A stretch of 64,000 bases of DNA from Cynocephalus volans. Its lineage: Eukaryota > Chordata > Mammalia > Dermoptera > Cynocephalidae. Numbering within the stretch: position 1 is the first letter of the stretch; each line of letters opens with the position of its first letter. The translations under genes and the position numbers were made by a program. A model generated the notes under the pieces. The model ran no database searches. It was not told the origin of the DNA and saw only the letters and a program-made list of their open reading frames with translations. The DNA lies in assembly GCF_027409185.1 (NCBI RefSeq), contig NC_084469.1, positions 99,325,835 through 99,389,834 on the forward strand, read 5' to 3'. This document shows, piece after piece, positions 45,995 through 56,942 of the stretch.

Positions 45995-46185
45995 GAATGA
46001 GCCGAGAGGGATCCCCTTTCTCTGCCACTGGATTCAGACAGGCTTGGGTTCAAGTCAGCCGCCTCACATACTCTGTGACCTTGACAAGTGACCTGACCTC
46101 TCTGAGCCTCACCTGCAAAATGGGGTAATATCAGTGCTCGCTTCAGGAGGGCTTTATAAAAATGAAGTGAGATTACACATCTCAA
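45995..46185 (+). repeat. MIR SINE
   Basis: 'cttgggttcaagtcagccgc', 'gtgaccttgacaagtgacct' and 'gagcctcacctgcaaaatgg'. Confidence 0.85.
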
Positions 46186-46689
46186 ATTTCTGTTGCCTTT
46201 GAGGTGGAAGACTGAAACTTTTTGAGTTTACTCCATGTAAATGTATTGTTTGAGTGTTTTACAATGCAAATGCCTCCACAGAAATACATTTTTAAAACAT
46301 TTTTGAGAAAAGCATGGAATGGATGTAACATGCGCAGTAAACAGCAAGCACTCAATAGATGGTGGCAAGGCTGCTGTAGCAACTAGAGAGTGCCAAAGAC
46401 CGAACCTGAGTCCAGCCACAGACTCACCCCCCAGATGGCCACCAAGGGCCTGGAGACCCTTCCCCAAGGCTTTGATCAAAGAGAGAGGCCCCCCTGTTCT
46501 TTGGGGGACCCAGGAAAGGAAGTGTTAGGTGGGGGGGACGTCACCCCACCAGGCAAATCACAGACGCAGCAAAGATGATGTTCAGGCAAGTGTCAGGGTC
46601 CCCAAATGCAGGGACAGAGCTTGTCTCCATTTTTAAATTTGACATCTGGTTCATCATGGAACATTTTCCATTAATTTTTATTTTTTAAA

Positions 46690-47110
46690 TATTGTATGGA
46701 TGCAAGGGGCTGGGGGAAAGGAGAAACGGAGTGACTCTAATGGGTAGGGATTTCTTCTGGGGGTGATAAAACTGATCTGGAATTTAATAGCAGTGATGGT
46801 TGCACAACCTCGTGACTGCTAAATACCACTGAATTGTAGACTTTAAAAGGTGAATTTTTAATTTTTTTTATTGAAACATATTGATTATAAGTATTTATGG
46901 GGTACAGAGTTCTCTCTCAATACGTGTATACAATGCGTGGTGATCAAAGCAGGATAATCAGCATAGTCATCATTACAAGACTTAATCATTTCTTTGGGAT
47001 GAGGACAACCTATCTTCCCTCCTCTCGCCACTGGATGACACCCAGTAAATTCTTGTTGAGTGCAGCTGCCGAGGTCGAGTGCATGCCCACAGAGCTGATT
47101 CCTCCCACCT
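46690..47110. mobile_element. Two L1 3' ends, head to head
   Basis: 46690-46860 is a plus-strand L1M 3' end ('gtgatggttgcacaacctcg'). 46860-47110 is a minus-strand L1 3' end ('attgattataagtatttatg', 'ggtacagagttctctctcaa'). Confidence 0.7.
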
Positions 47111-47344
47111 GGCTGTCATATGTCTGTCAACCAACCTCGCACTCTCTCTCCTCCCCTGTCCCCTTTCCCACCTCTAGCAACCACAGTTCTGCTCTCTTCT
47201 TCTGAAGTGAGAAAGTTCCCCCAAACCTCCAGCACCATCATTTCCAAGAACAGTGACAGACCCAGCCAAGGACAGTGGTTCAGCATCAGGAGGACAAGAG
47301 CAAACTTGGAGCGGAGGGTGCAGAGTGAGGGCCTCCTGGAAGGT

Positions 47345-47475
47345 CTAAGAATCATGAAGCGTCAGAGCCTAAATAGGGAAACTGAGGCACGGAGTGGAGC
47401 AGCGACCTGCCCAAGGCCGTTCTGCCTGTCCGGGGCAGAGCTGGGATTCGAACCCAGATTTCGTGCCTCCCAGGT
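47345..47475 (-). repeat. MIR SINE, antisense
   Basis: 'tagggaaactgaggcacgga' and 'gctgggattcgaacccagat'. Confidence 0.85.
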
Positions 47476-47649
47476 CCAGCAGGTCTCAATCTTCTCTCTT
47501 GTTTTCTGAGAAAGGGGATTTGCACCAGGACTTGAATTATTCCTGGGTTTGACTAGGGGCAGAGGGACGAGGACAGTGTGGGTGGGGAACAGTGAGGATA
47601 AAGGTGCGGAGGCTGGAGTGAGGGACGCAAGATGCAGGAAGTGAATAGC

Positions 47650-47790
47650 GGTGACAGGCGGCGTGCATCAGGCGCTGACAACCTGCCAGACTCTGCTCTA
47701 ACCTCCCTGCCCATGTCACCCCTTGACTTTTCCCACTGCCATGTCTACAGATGGGGAAACTGAGGCCCAGGGAGGGGAAGTGAGGTGTCG
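47650..47790 (-). repeat. MIR SINE, antisense
   Basis: 'cagatggggaaactgaggcc' and 'ctgacaacctgccagactct'. Confidence 0.7.
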
Positions 47791-49090
47791 GAAGCAAGGC
47801 AGAGCCATCTCTGCTTTGTCTGGGGACCCGGGCTCCCCCCACCCAGGCCCCAAGACAGGAAGACAGAGGGCAGGACAGCCTGCTGGGGGTGAGGGTGGGC
47901 GGGGAGGGGCCTGGCCGAAGCCGGGACAGGATTTCTCAGAATTTATAGTAGGGGTGGGGGGTGGGGAGGCTGGGGCTGCCCCCAGGGCCTTCCAAGCTGG
48001 GAAAGATGGGGTGATGGGGGAGCCACAGCATGGCCTTAAGGGAGGAGGCTGCACTCTCTCCATCCCCCACCTCCCCCTTGAGGCTTCAGCCCCCACAATA
48101 GGACACAGGTGGGGGTGTCCACATATGGAGAGGCTCGAGGGGTCCCTGCATACCCAGGCACGTGCACACACATGTACGTGTGTGTTTCACATCCCCACTC
48201 AGGCCCCAAGCACACACATGTGTACATATATGTGTCATGCCTACACCTACACACCCTGATCTGAGCACACACGTGTACATGTGTGTGTTGTGTCATGCAT
48301 GCACAAACACAACAGAGCATGTGTGCCTATGCATGGGGGGGGTGACATCCTCACCCAAGCAGCCCCAGGCACTTCACACCCGGTCACCCATGCATACCTA
48401 CAACGCCAGGGCCAGCAGGGCTCCCTCCCTCCCTTGAGAAATAAAAGTGGCTTAGAAGGATTTAAAAAAAAAAAAACCGCGAAGTCTGCTGTACTTATCC
48501 AGCCCAGAGAGGTCGGAGCACGAGGCTTCAGTCTCCACCACCTCTCTCATGTCCGCGATAATTGCTAAATGCACGTTTGGGCAACTGTTTCCAGACTAGC
48601 TGCGATGCCAGTGGGTACAAACCACCCAAGTGTTACGACAGTTGTCTGATGTCACCCTCACCCCTTCTCTGTCACCAGGTTCCTGAATTTATCACACAGA
48701 GAATAACGTATAGCCCATCAGTAGCTCATGTTATTTTAGCGGACCAATAAACTCTTGGCAAACAACGTTGAAACCGCCCCTCATGTTTCCCTCTAAATAT
48801 CTGTCTACAACTGCTGCCAGGCAGAGCACATTCTCAAGGCAACTCGAATTTGTATTTTCCCAGGTTGCAATCCTAAAATTTGGCCCACATAAAACTCCAC
48901 GTGTTATGTTTTTGCCTCCATTTCTCCTTTTAGGTTTACAGCCCTGAGGGCCATGTGTCCAGGCTGGGACCCCACGAGGAGGCATCTCCTCCCACACTCC
49001 GTTCCCACTCTGCACCCAGTTCCCCAAACTCTTGTCTCATGGGGTCTCCCAGTTCCTCACCATCCTCTGGGCATGGTAGACTTACTTGCA
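47790..49090. other. Intergenic; GC-rich then CA/TG-rich (48155-48310)
   Basis: No gene recognised. The stretch 48155-48310 mixes ACACATGTACGTGTGTGT-type palindromic alternating sequence. A long plus-strand open frame at 47723-48259 looks like chance in GC-rich DNA. Confidence 0.5.
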
Positions 49091-49094
49091 TTTT

Positions 49095-49370
49095 TTTAAT
49101 TGAGGTGAAATTTACATAACATTAAATTAACCATTTTAAAGGGTGCAGTCCAGTGTGGCCTTTAGTAGGTTCACAATGCTGTGCAACCAGCACCTACATC
49201 TAGCTCCAAAACATTTTCATCGCCCCAAAAGATAATCCCATCCCCATCAGCTGTCACTGCCTATCGCCCCTTCCCCCAGCCCCTGGCAACCACTAGTCTA
49301 CTTTCTATCTCTGTGGATTTGCCTGTTCTGAATATTTTGTACAAGTGGAATCAGACGTGTGGCCATCTGT
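49095..49370 (-). mobile_element. Antisense L1 3' end
   Basis: 'ttgaggtgaaatttacataa', 'tcacaatgctgtgcaaccag' and 'ctctgtggatttgcctgttc' are the complement of the L1M 3' UTR. Confidence 0.85.
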
Positions 49371-49394
49371 GATTGGCTCCTTTCAGTTACTCCT

Positions 49395-49520
49395 GTTTTC
49401 TGGGTCTCAGCTCAAATGTCACCTCCTCAGAGTGATCTTCTCTGACCTGCCCAGTTCCTGAGTGCCCCAGCCCCCTGCCCGACAGCTCACAGTCCTCAGC
49501 AGTATCTGGCATAATCTCGA
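49395..49520 (-). repeat. L2 LINE 3' fragment, antisense
   Basis: 'ctcaaatgtcacctcctcag' and 'gatcttctctgacctgccca'. Confidence 0.8.
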
Positions 49521-49919
49521 TCGTCTATTGCTCACACGAAGCTTGTCCATTTCCTTCCCAAAAGGGCAGGTTCTGAAAGGCAAGGAATAGGTTTCACTCT
49601 CTCTGGAAGGTTGTGAATGAATGAATGAATGAATGAGGAATGAGTGAAAGATCCATGTGACACCCTCTTTCTTCTTATCTCCCTCTGCCTCATAATGTGA
49701 CCCCCGCTTCCTTGTAAAACCTCAGATTCAAGTCGACAATATTTATCATGCACCGATGGCATGTCAGGTCCTGTCTCAAACTTGGAGGCTCCTGCATGAA
49801 CATGATAGAAAGGATCCCCAACTCATGGCACTTTCATCTCCCAGGCAGAGACTGACTGTTAAACCTTGTGACACAGGATTTAACTGCAGCTGAAGTTGTT
49901 GCTAAGAGTACCATCCGTT

Positions 49920-50165
49920 CTTATTCAATTCATTGATATGGTCCACAAATATTTATTGAGTACCTACTACGTGAAGGGTCAACTTAAATAGTGGGCAATT
50001 TTAGAGTGGGTGTTCAGGGAAGGCCTTTCTGAAGAGGTGGCATTGGAGCTGAGACCAGAAGATGGAAAAAGAGAGTCATTTAAAGACTCAGGGCAAAGCG
50101 TTCCAGGCAGAGGGAACAGAAGGTGCAAAGACGTGAGGCAGGAAAGGACTTCAAGGAATAGAAAG
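49920..50165 (+). repeat. L2 LINE fragment
   Basis: 'aaggcctttctgaagaggtg', 'cattggagctgagaccagaa' and 'ttccaggcagagggaacaga' follow the L2 3' consensus. Confidence 0.7.
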
Positions 50166-51039
50166 CCAGCCAGTCAACGCTGGTCTAGTGATGAGAGGAG
50201 AAATGGCCCCTTCTCCCTCTACATGATAAGTGAAGAATGTATCCATCCTGAGCTTCAGTTTCCCCATCTGTCAATGGGGATCATAATAATGAAGACTTTT
50301 TCAGAAGATCCAACAAAACTCAGGCCAAATCACCAGTAACTGACCCAGACCAGGCGACCAGGAAATGAGCCCACTTGTCCTGTGTGACAGACCCTCAGGA
50401 GTCGCAACAATGGCAGGGCAGGTTTAAAGCTCAACCTCTCTCCCAACCCCTGATCTTGCAGAACTCTCCTCCCCAGCATTGCCAGCTTATCTACATCTCT
50501 TCCTGTTCACCTGCCCGCGACACCACCTCGTGAGCTATTCCTGGCCACTTCCTCACTGATCACCCTTCTGCCTCAGCCAGCCCTTCACTCTTCTGGCATC
50601 CCACACACACACCTGACACCGCCCACTTCTCACATTTGTCAAAAATGATTATTTAGTGGAAGCCAACTTTATAAAGAAGAAAAGAGAAATGTCTGTGTTT
50701 CACTTCCATGATTCCGCCTCATGGAGCAGCTTTACCTGCCCCCCTCTTCATAGTTCAGAAAGGCTCAGAAACAGGGACAGAATGAGCACCTGGGCTCTGA
50801 GAGCAGGGAGTATATGGCCACCATGGGGAGATGAGTCACGGCCACACCACAGTAGGTGGTCACCACCCTCCCCCCATCACTAACACCACCCCAGAAAATG
50901 AGCCAGCTCTCCTGTACTTGTGTGATTTCTTTTTGCTCAACCTCAGTCACCACAGGATGGAGGTGAGGGGACAGTTACAGCAGAAATATGCTCAGAAACT
51001 CCCCCATTACCCCCACCTCACTAAGAGAGGAAGCCAAAG

Positions 51040-51510
51040 TCCTCACTTGGACACACAAGGCCCTGCATGACCCTCACCCATCCCCTCCCAGCCCTCACCT
51101 CCTCCCTCTCTCCCCCTCACTCACTCTGCTCCAGCCACATGAGCTTCCTCAATGTTCCCCAAAACACCAGGTATGGTCCTGCCTCGGGGCCTTTGCACAG
51201 GCTGCTCTGTCTGCTGAAGTAATGCCCTTCCCCTGATACATGCATGATTCCCCGTTCACCTCCCTCAAGTCTCTGCTCAAATGTCACTTTCTCGGCAAAG
51301 ACTTTCCTGATCTCCCTATTTCAATTATTATAACCCACCCACTCCTACCTTTCCCAAGACCTCTATCTCTTTTTTCTCCATTACATTTATCATCATTGGT
51401 CCTACTATACATTTTTCTCATTTGTTTTATCTGTCTCCCCCACTAGGCTGTCAGCACCACTGAGGCAGTAACCGCATCTATTTTGTTCATTGCCCTTTCC
51501 TAAGTGCATA
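51040..51510 (-). repeat. L2 LINE 3' end, antisense
   Basis: Long run of L2 complement: 'aaggccctgcatgaccctca', 'ggggcctttgcacaggctgc', 'tctgctcaaatgtcactttc' and 'ctaggctgtcagcaccactg'. Confidence 0.85.
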
Positions 51511-51579
51511 CATAGAGATGGAATATAATGATATATATATGTAAAGACGGAAGACTATATAATATATATAAAGATAGAA

Positions 51580-51790
51580 GACTATCTTTATGACCTTGAG
51601 ACATGCAAAGCTTCTTAAATAAGACAAAAATGTACAAACCACAAAAGAAAAGATTAATAAATGTGGCTACATCCAATATTCAAACTTTTGTACAACAAAC
51701 ACACCATGAACAAAATGAAAAGATGTCAGATGAGAAGTTTATGACCAATAAATATTTGCCAAATGAGTAAATGAATGAAAAAATATGCAT
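51580..51790 (+). mobile_element. L1 3' fragment (first of two similar pieces)
   Basis: 'acaaaccacaaaagaaaaga' and 'gctacatccaatattcaaac'. The same L1 region occurs again at 52370-52460. Confidence 0.7.
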
Positions 51791-51884
51791 TTATTATAAT
51801 TGAACCATAAGTTTAGTACTGAGCTCCCTGGTGGACAAAGCAAAAAGGGAAACAGGATTAATTAGATTCTCCAGTTCCCAGAAA

Positions 51885-52090
51885 AGGCCCTGTGCCAAGT
51901 AAGGTATATGATTTTTCTCATTTAATCTTCACACGAAGTCTCTGGAGAATGGGCACATTTGTAGATAAGCATTTATATATAAATAAGGGAGGCTCAGGGA
52001 CATTAGTGAGGCCAGCCAGCCAGGATTGGATACTGGTCCTGCCTAGCTCCAAAACCCATCTGCTAACCACTAAGCCAACTTTTCCCAAAC
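51885..52090 (-). repeat. MIR SINE, antisense
   Basis: 'ttttctcatttaatcttcac' and 'ctgctaaccactaagccaac' flank MIR-like sequence. Confidence 0.6.
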
Positions 52091-52250
52091 TGGTCAGAAT
52101 ATAAAAATCACCTGGGTACTAGTGACAATACAGATTCTCAGGCCTGTCCCCTGGAAGTTGATTTAGTAGGTCTGTAACTAAGCAAGCACCCCTAGGTGAT
52201 TCTTGTGATCCAGAAAGTTCGAGTAATGGCATTTCATGCAGCAGAATGAG
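52090..52250 (-). mobile_element. MER5-like hAT-Charlie remnant
   Basis: 'aaaatcacctgggtactagt', 'gatttagtaggtctgtaact' and 'caagcacccctaggtgattc' match the MER5 pattern. Confidence 0.6.
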
Positions 52251-52254
52251 AAAC

Positions 52255-52842
52255 ATAAAAATGTAACCCAAATACCTAAATGTGAAAAAGCAAAACTTTA
52301 CAACATTTAGAAAAGCATTTAGGAGACGATCTTTATGATCTGAGATACAGAAAGATTTTTCAACAACACAAAAATGTACAAACCATAAAAGAAAAGATTG
52401 ATAAATCTGGCTACATTCAATTTTCAAACTTTTGTATAACAAAACATACCATGAATAAAATGAAAACACAAATTAGATGAGAAGTTTGTGATGTTTCTAC
52501 ATGACAAAGGATGTATTTCTGAAGTATATAAAGAGCTCTGAGAAATTAATAAGAAAAAGATAAATATCCCAGTAGAAGAGAAAAACCCAATAACCAATGG
52601 ATCTTGGCAAAGATGTTCAGCAGAGGAATGTAGGTTAAACCATTTTACACCCACCCAGTTGGCAAATATCAAAAAGCCCATCAAAACTAAGTATTGACAA
52701 GTATGTGGAAAATACAAGTTTCCTTTGCGTGCAGGGGGAGTGTAAATTGGTAATACTCTCTGCAGAACACTTTGAGAATATCAAGGTTGAAGACAAACAC
52801 CTGTAGGATTAGCAATTCCACTCATGGATAGATAGCCCAGAA
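52255..52842 (+). mobile_element. L1 3' part
   Basis: 'acaaaccataaaagaaaaga', 'gaagtatataaagagctctg', 'aataagaaaaagataaatat' and 'aggattagcaattccactca' follow the order of the L1M 3' UTR. Confidence 0.75.
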
Positions 52843-53064
52843 CAGGGATCAACAAACTGTGGCCCACAGTCCAAACCCAGCAACGCCTGTTTTCTTCAAT
52901 AAAGTTTTATCAGAGCACAGCTGCACCCATTTGTTTACATATTGTCTATGGCTGCTTTCATGCTACAACAGCAGAGTGGAATAGTCATGACAGAGACCAT
53001 ATGGCCCACAAAGCCAAAAATATTTACTCTCTGGCCCTCCATGAGAAATGTCTGCTGACTCCTA
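52843..53064 (+). mobile_element. hAT-type non-autonomous DNA transposon
   Basis: Begins CAGGGATCAACAAAC and ends as the inverted complement (GTCTGCTGACTCCTA). The body has 'aataaagttttatcagagca', 'attgtctatggctgctttca' and 'agagaccatatggcccaca', a common mammalian hAT element of about 220 bp. The terminal repeats are imperfect through age. Confidence 0.75.
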
Positions 53065-53067
53065 CTC

Positions 53068-53235
53068 TAGATCAATGCTTCACAAATTTTAATGGGCAGG
53101 TGGATCACCCAGGGATCTTGTTAAAAGGCAGGTTCTGATTCACCCATTCAGGGAGTGGCTTGCGATTCTGCATTTCTAATAAGCTCCCGGGCAATGCTGC
53201 AGCTGCTGGTCCATGAACCCCAATTTGAGTATCGA
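53068..53235 (+). mobile_element. MER5A-like hAT-Charlie element
   Basis: 'caatgcttcacaaattttaa', 'gggatcttgttaaaaggcag' and 'aatgctgcagctgctggtcc'. It directly abuts the preceding hAT element. Confidence 0.75.
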
Positions 53236-53643
53236 GGATCCAGGTAACACAAAGTTCGGTGGGGATGTGCCTGAGAATTCTCATAGACAAGACAGACAAA
53301 AGATAGACAAGCAGCATCTTCAACCCATTTTATCTCTGCACCTGGCAATCATCAACCAGAGAAAGCAAACGTTCATTCAACATTTACTGTGCATATTATG
53401 TAGGCCACGCACACCTGAAGCAGGAAGAGAAGTTTAGGCCTGCATATTCCAAAGAGATTTCACCAGCCCGGAAAAATAGGTGGAAGAGGAAATGTAACAT
53501 GTGATTGTAGAACACTGTAAAATTCATTCTCCAAGTCAATCGTGAATGTGACAGACATAATTCAAGGGGCCCCAAGGTGAGAAGTGGCTCCAGAGTTCTT
53601 ACAGCAGCAGATTCCAGGGAGCCACATGGAAAGTTACCAGCTG

Positions 53644-53763
53644 GGGGCTGGCCGGTTAGCTCAGCTGGTTAGAGCACAACCATATAACACCAAGGTCATG
53701 GGTTCAGACCCCCGTATTAGCCAGCCCCCCCCACCACACACACACACACAAAAAAGAAAGAAA
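53644..53763 (+). mobile_element. tRNA-derived CYN-like SINE, monomer, with target duplication
   Basis: GGGGCTGGCCGGTTAGCTCA start, 'ggttagagcac', 'aacaccaaggtcatgggttc' and a (CA)n-A tail. The duplication AAGTTACCAGCTG is at 53631-53643 and 53764-53776. Confidence 0.93.
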
Positions 53764-54179
53764 AAGTTACCAGCTGCCCAGCAGATCTTGAGGGCAGAGG
53801 CCACTCCTGTCAGGGCCCAGCACAGGAAGACAGTAGTTGACACACCTTGGGTGAATACTCTAGACATTTGTGCAAGTTTCCTCTTTCACAAATTCTCAGT
53901 CCGGATCACTTTTCCCTTGCTCAGTTCCTGCTTGATACATAATAGGATCTCAAAAAGTATTTGTTGAAAGATATATACATGTTTGATAAGTTAATAAATG
54001 ATTCATAGTCAGTTCCAGGAGCCATCATATATAAATAGCATTGACAAAAAAAAAAAAGAGCCAGGTCAGGGCAAAGGGAAAGAATTTTTAAGAATAAGAG
54101 GACATTTCCACTAAGAAGAGCATTGCTCTGGGGATGAGAACATGAGAGCTTTCTCAAGAGGAAAGGAAGAGAGGAGAGC

Positions 54180-54325
54180 TAACATTTGTTAAGTGCTTAC
54201 TGTGGCCAGACTGTGTGTGAAGTGCTATACACAGAATAAATGAGGTTTAATCTTCTCAAACCATCTGAGGTAAATGTGGTGGTTTCCACTTTAGATAGAA
54301 GAAACTGAAGGCTTCTTCCGCCACG
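54180..54325 (-). repeat. MIR SINE, antisense
   Basis: 'gctaacatttgttaagtgct', 'tactgtggccagactgtgtg' and 'tagaagaaactgaaggc'. Confidence 0.65.
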
Positions 54326-54760
54326 CCAGCCATCTCCAAGTAGGGGGAGGGAAGAGAGACAGGGGGTCTGAGAGGCTCCCTGTATTAAGAACAGGATCAG
54401 AGATGAAAGTTTGCAAGAAGCGGGTTTTGGCTCAAGAGAAGGAACAGTGGGTTGGCTTTGGAGGAACTGAGTTCTCCATCCCTAGAAGGATTCACATAGA
54501 GACTAGATGACTATTCATGGGTAGACTCTAGGGACCCTTTCTGATGTGGAAATTCTATGATTTGCTTTAGGCAGATTCTTCTCTGGACTTGTCCAAACAG
54601 GACCCTCCTCCCCAGTCTGTCTCCTCCTGGCTGTGGGCACTGGCTGAGAAGGGACAGGCTGGGGCCACCCTCTCCAGGCAGGCTTCCTTCTTGTCTCCCC
54701 AGGACACTCTTGGGAGATGTGAGTCTCCAAACCAGGCCCAGAGGTAAGGAAGAAGGCAGG

Positions 54761-55177
54761 TGCTGTGGATTCATTGAATTGTGTCCCCCAATGTTCATAT
54801 ATTAGAAGCTTAAGCCCCACTGTAACTGTTGAGGGTGGGAAATCCTATTACAATAGTTGAAAGGTGGGGCCTTGAAGAGGTGAGTAGATTGCAGGACCGT
54901 GCTGTAGTGAATGGATTAACAATGGTGGTCCGGGCTGTGGTTCTGAGGGCTGTAAAAGGAGAGCACATGAGAGGTGAATCTCTGCTCCACCACTTTCTGC
55001 CATGTGAGACCCCTGCATTGCTGTAAAGCCACCACCAAAGAAGACCCCCCCAGATGTGTTCCCTGGACTTTGAACTTCACTTCCCAGCCTCTGAAACCAT
55101 AAGCAATAAATTGCATTTTCTTAGAAATTACCCAGTTCTAGGTATTTCATTATAAGCAACAGAAATGGACTAATACA
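54761..55177 (+). mobile_element. Solo MaLR (MST-like) LTR fossil with 5-bp duplication
   Basis: Starts TGCTGTGGATTCATTG, ends TGGACTAATACA, and is flanked by GCAGG at 54756-54760 and 55178-55182. Contains 'gttgaaaggtggggccttga' and 'ataagcaataaattgcattt'. Closest in the window to the two LTRs of the 21.9-24.5 kb provirus. Confidence 0.9.
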
Positions 55178-55182
55178 GCAGG

Positions 55183-55980
55183 GCACAGGGCCCCACCCCA
55201 CCCACATCCAGGGGCAGCAACTGAGCTGGCAGAGCAGGGGCAGGGCTGGCCAAGCCACCCATGGCTGCTCGCACATCCATGCCCTGCCCACATTTGTGAT
55301 AAACACGGGGTGGTCGAGAACGGCCCCCACACCTGGTGGGGAGGGGGTTCTCCAGAAGCCCAATGACCCAGCTGACCGAGGCATCTGGTGCTCGGTACTC
55401 CAGAGAAACCCACCACTACCACCTTCCCCTGTGATTGGAGTTAGAGTCTCTTTATCTTGTATCTAATAAAATCTCTGACATGATTTTTTTTTTAAAAAAG
55501 GGGGAAAGCTGAGTGAGAAACTGAGGAGAGAAGGGATGAGCACTGGGGACCCAGGGTTCCTAGGAAACCCTCCCAGAAGAGTGGCCTTCTCTTCCACCCT
55601 GCTGGGACTGTGTATACCTGGTCCTCAAGGTCAGGGAGCAACCTGGGAGAGAGAGAACACTGACTGCACAACCACAGATACTGAGGACCTATTTCACTGT
55701 CTCGAGGACCTGACCCAAGACACAGAGGATGCCACCTGGACTGGATAGTCTTGATCATCAAACTGGGTGGTCAGCAAGCCCCCAAGGGGATCTCAAGAAA
55801 TGAGGATTTGAACACCCTGAGACATTGCCTTCTCTGTCAGTATGGCCCTCAGTATGTCTCTCCCAAAATCCCCATCCCTAAGAGGAATCCCAAGGCCAGG
55901 AAAGTATCCTGACACTTGTCACTAAGCTGGACACAGAGGAAGGGTCCAAAGATCATGAGTCAGTGAGTGAGGGGACAAGT
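55183..55980. other. Intergenic, nothing recognised
   Basis: GC-moderate sequence without a repeat or gene I can name; a T/A run at 55484-55498. Confidence 0.45.
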
Positions 55981-55984
55981 GAAT

Positions 55985-56710
55985 TGTGAATAAATGAATG
56001 AGAAAAAGAATGAATAAATGGTGAACAAACAAGCATATGAATGAGTAGTTGAGTAAATAAATGAAAGAATGGATGGACGGGTGGAAGGATGGACGGAAGG
56101 AAGAAAGGATGATGAATGAATGGATGAAAGAAAGGACATGGATGGATGGATGGGTGGGAGGATGGAGGGATGGATGGATGGATAAATGGATGGATGGAAG
56201 AAAGGAAAGATAATGAATGGATAAATGGGTAGAAGGAAGGATGATGGATGGAAAGATGGATGGATGGATGGATGGATGGATGGATGGATGGATGGATGGA
56301 TGGATGGATGGATGGATGGATGGATGGATGGTTGGATGGATGGATGGATGGTTGGATGGTTGGATGGATGGATAGATAGATGGATGGATGGATGGATGGG
56401 TGGATAGTTGGATGGATGGATGGGTGGATGGTTGGATGCATAGATGGATGGATGGATGGATGGATGGATGGATGGATGGATGGATGGATGGATGGATGGA
56501 TGGATGGATGGATGGTTGGATGGATAGTTGGATGGATGGATGGGTGGTTGGATGGGAGAATGGACAGATGAGTGGAAGGGTAAATGGATGAGTAGATGGG
56601 TGAATGTATGGATGGATGAATGGAGGGAACGAACAAACGAAGGATGGATGGGAGGATGGACAGATGGACTGATAGGTGAGTGGGTAGGTGAATGGATGAA
56701 AGGAAGAAAA
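55985..56710. repeat. (TGGA)n tetranucleotide array, large
   Basis: A central nearly pure GGAT/TGGA core (about 56230-56520, with GTTGGA variants) sits between decayed GAAT/GGAA-rich flanks. Long Trp-Met-Asp-Gly or Ile-His-Pro-Ser frames are repeat artefacts. Confidence 0.95.
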
Positions 56711-56942
56711 AAAAGTATCAACCCAAAGCATAGACTTTAGGGCAAGGCAAGAGCCATGGTAGAATCCAAGCTGGAACCCCATTTGCTCCTCTAGAGGTCT
56801 GGTCTGGACACTGGGAAGTGGACATCCTGCTTCCTACAGGCCTTGCTCAGTCCTGCTTTCTGGTCATGACCAAGCACTCATTCTCCAGACAAACCCAGAC
56901 CAACCACTCCTTTGCAGGCCTCACCCTGCCCAAAGAAAGCCC

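Noticed and set aside
47723-48259. 178-codon plus-strand frame in GC-rich DNA
   Set aside because: Starts inside an antisense MIR and ends in CA/TG-rich simple sequence; no family resemblance.
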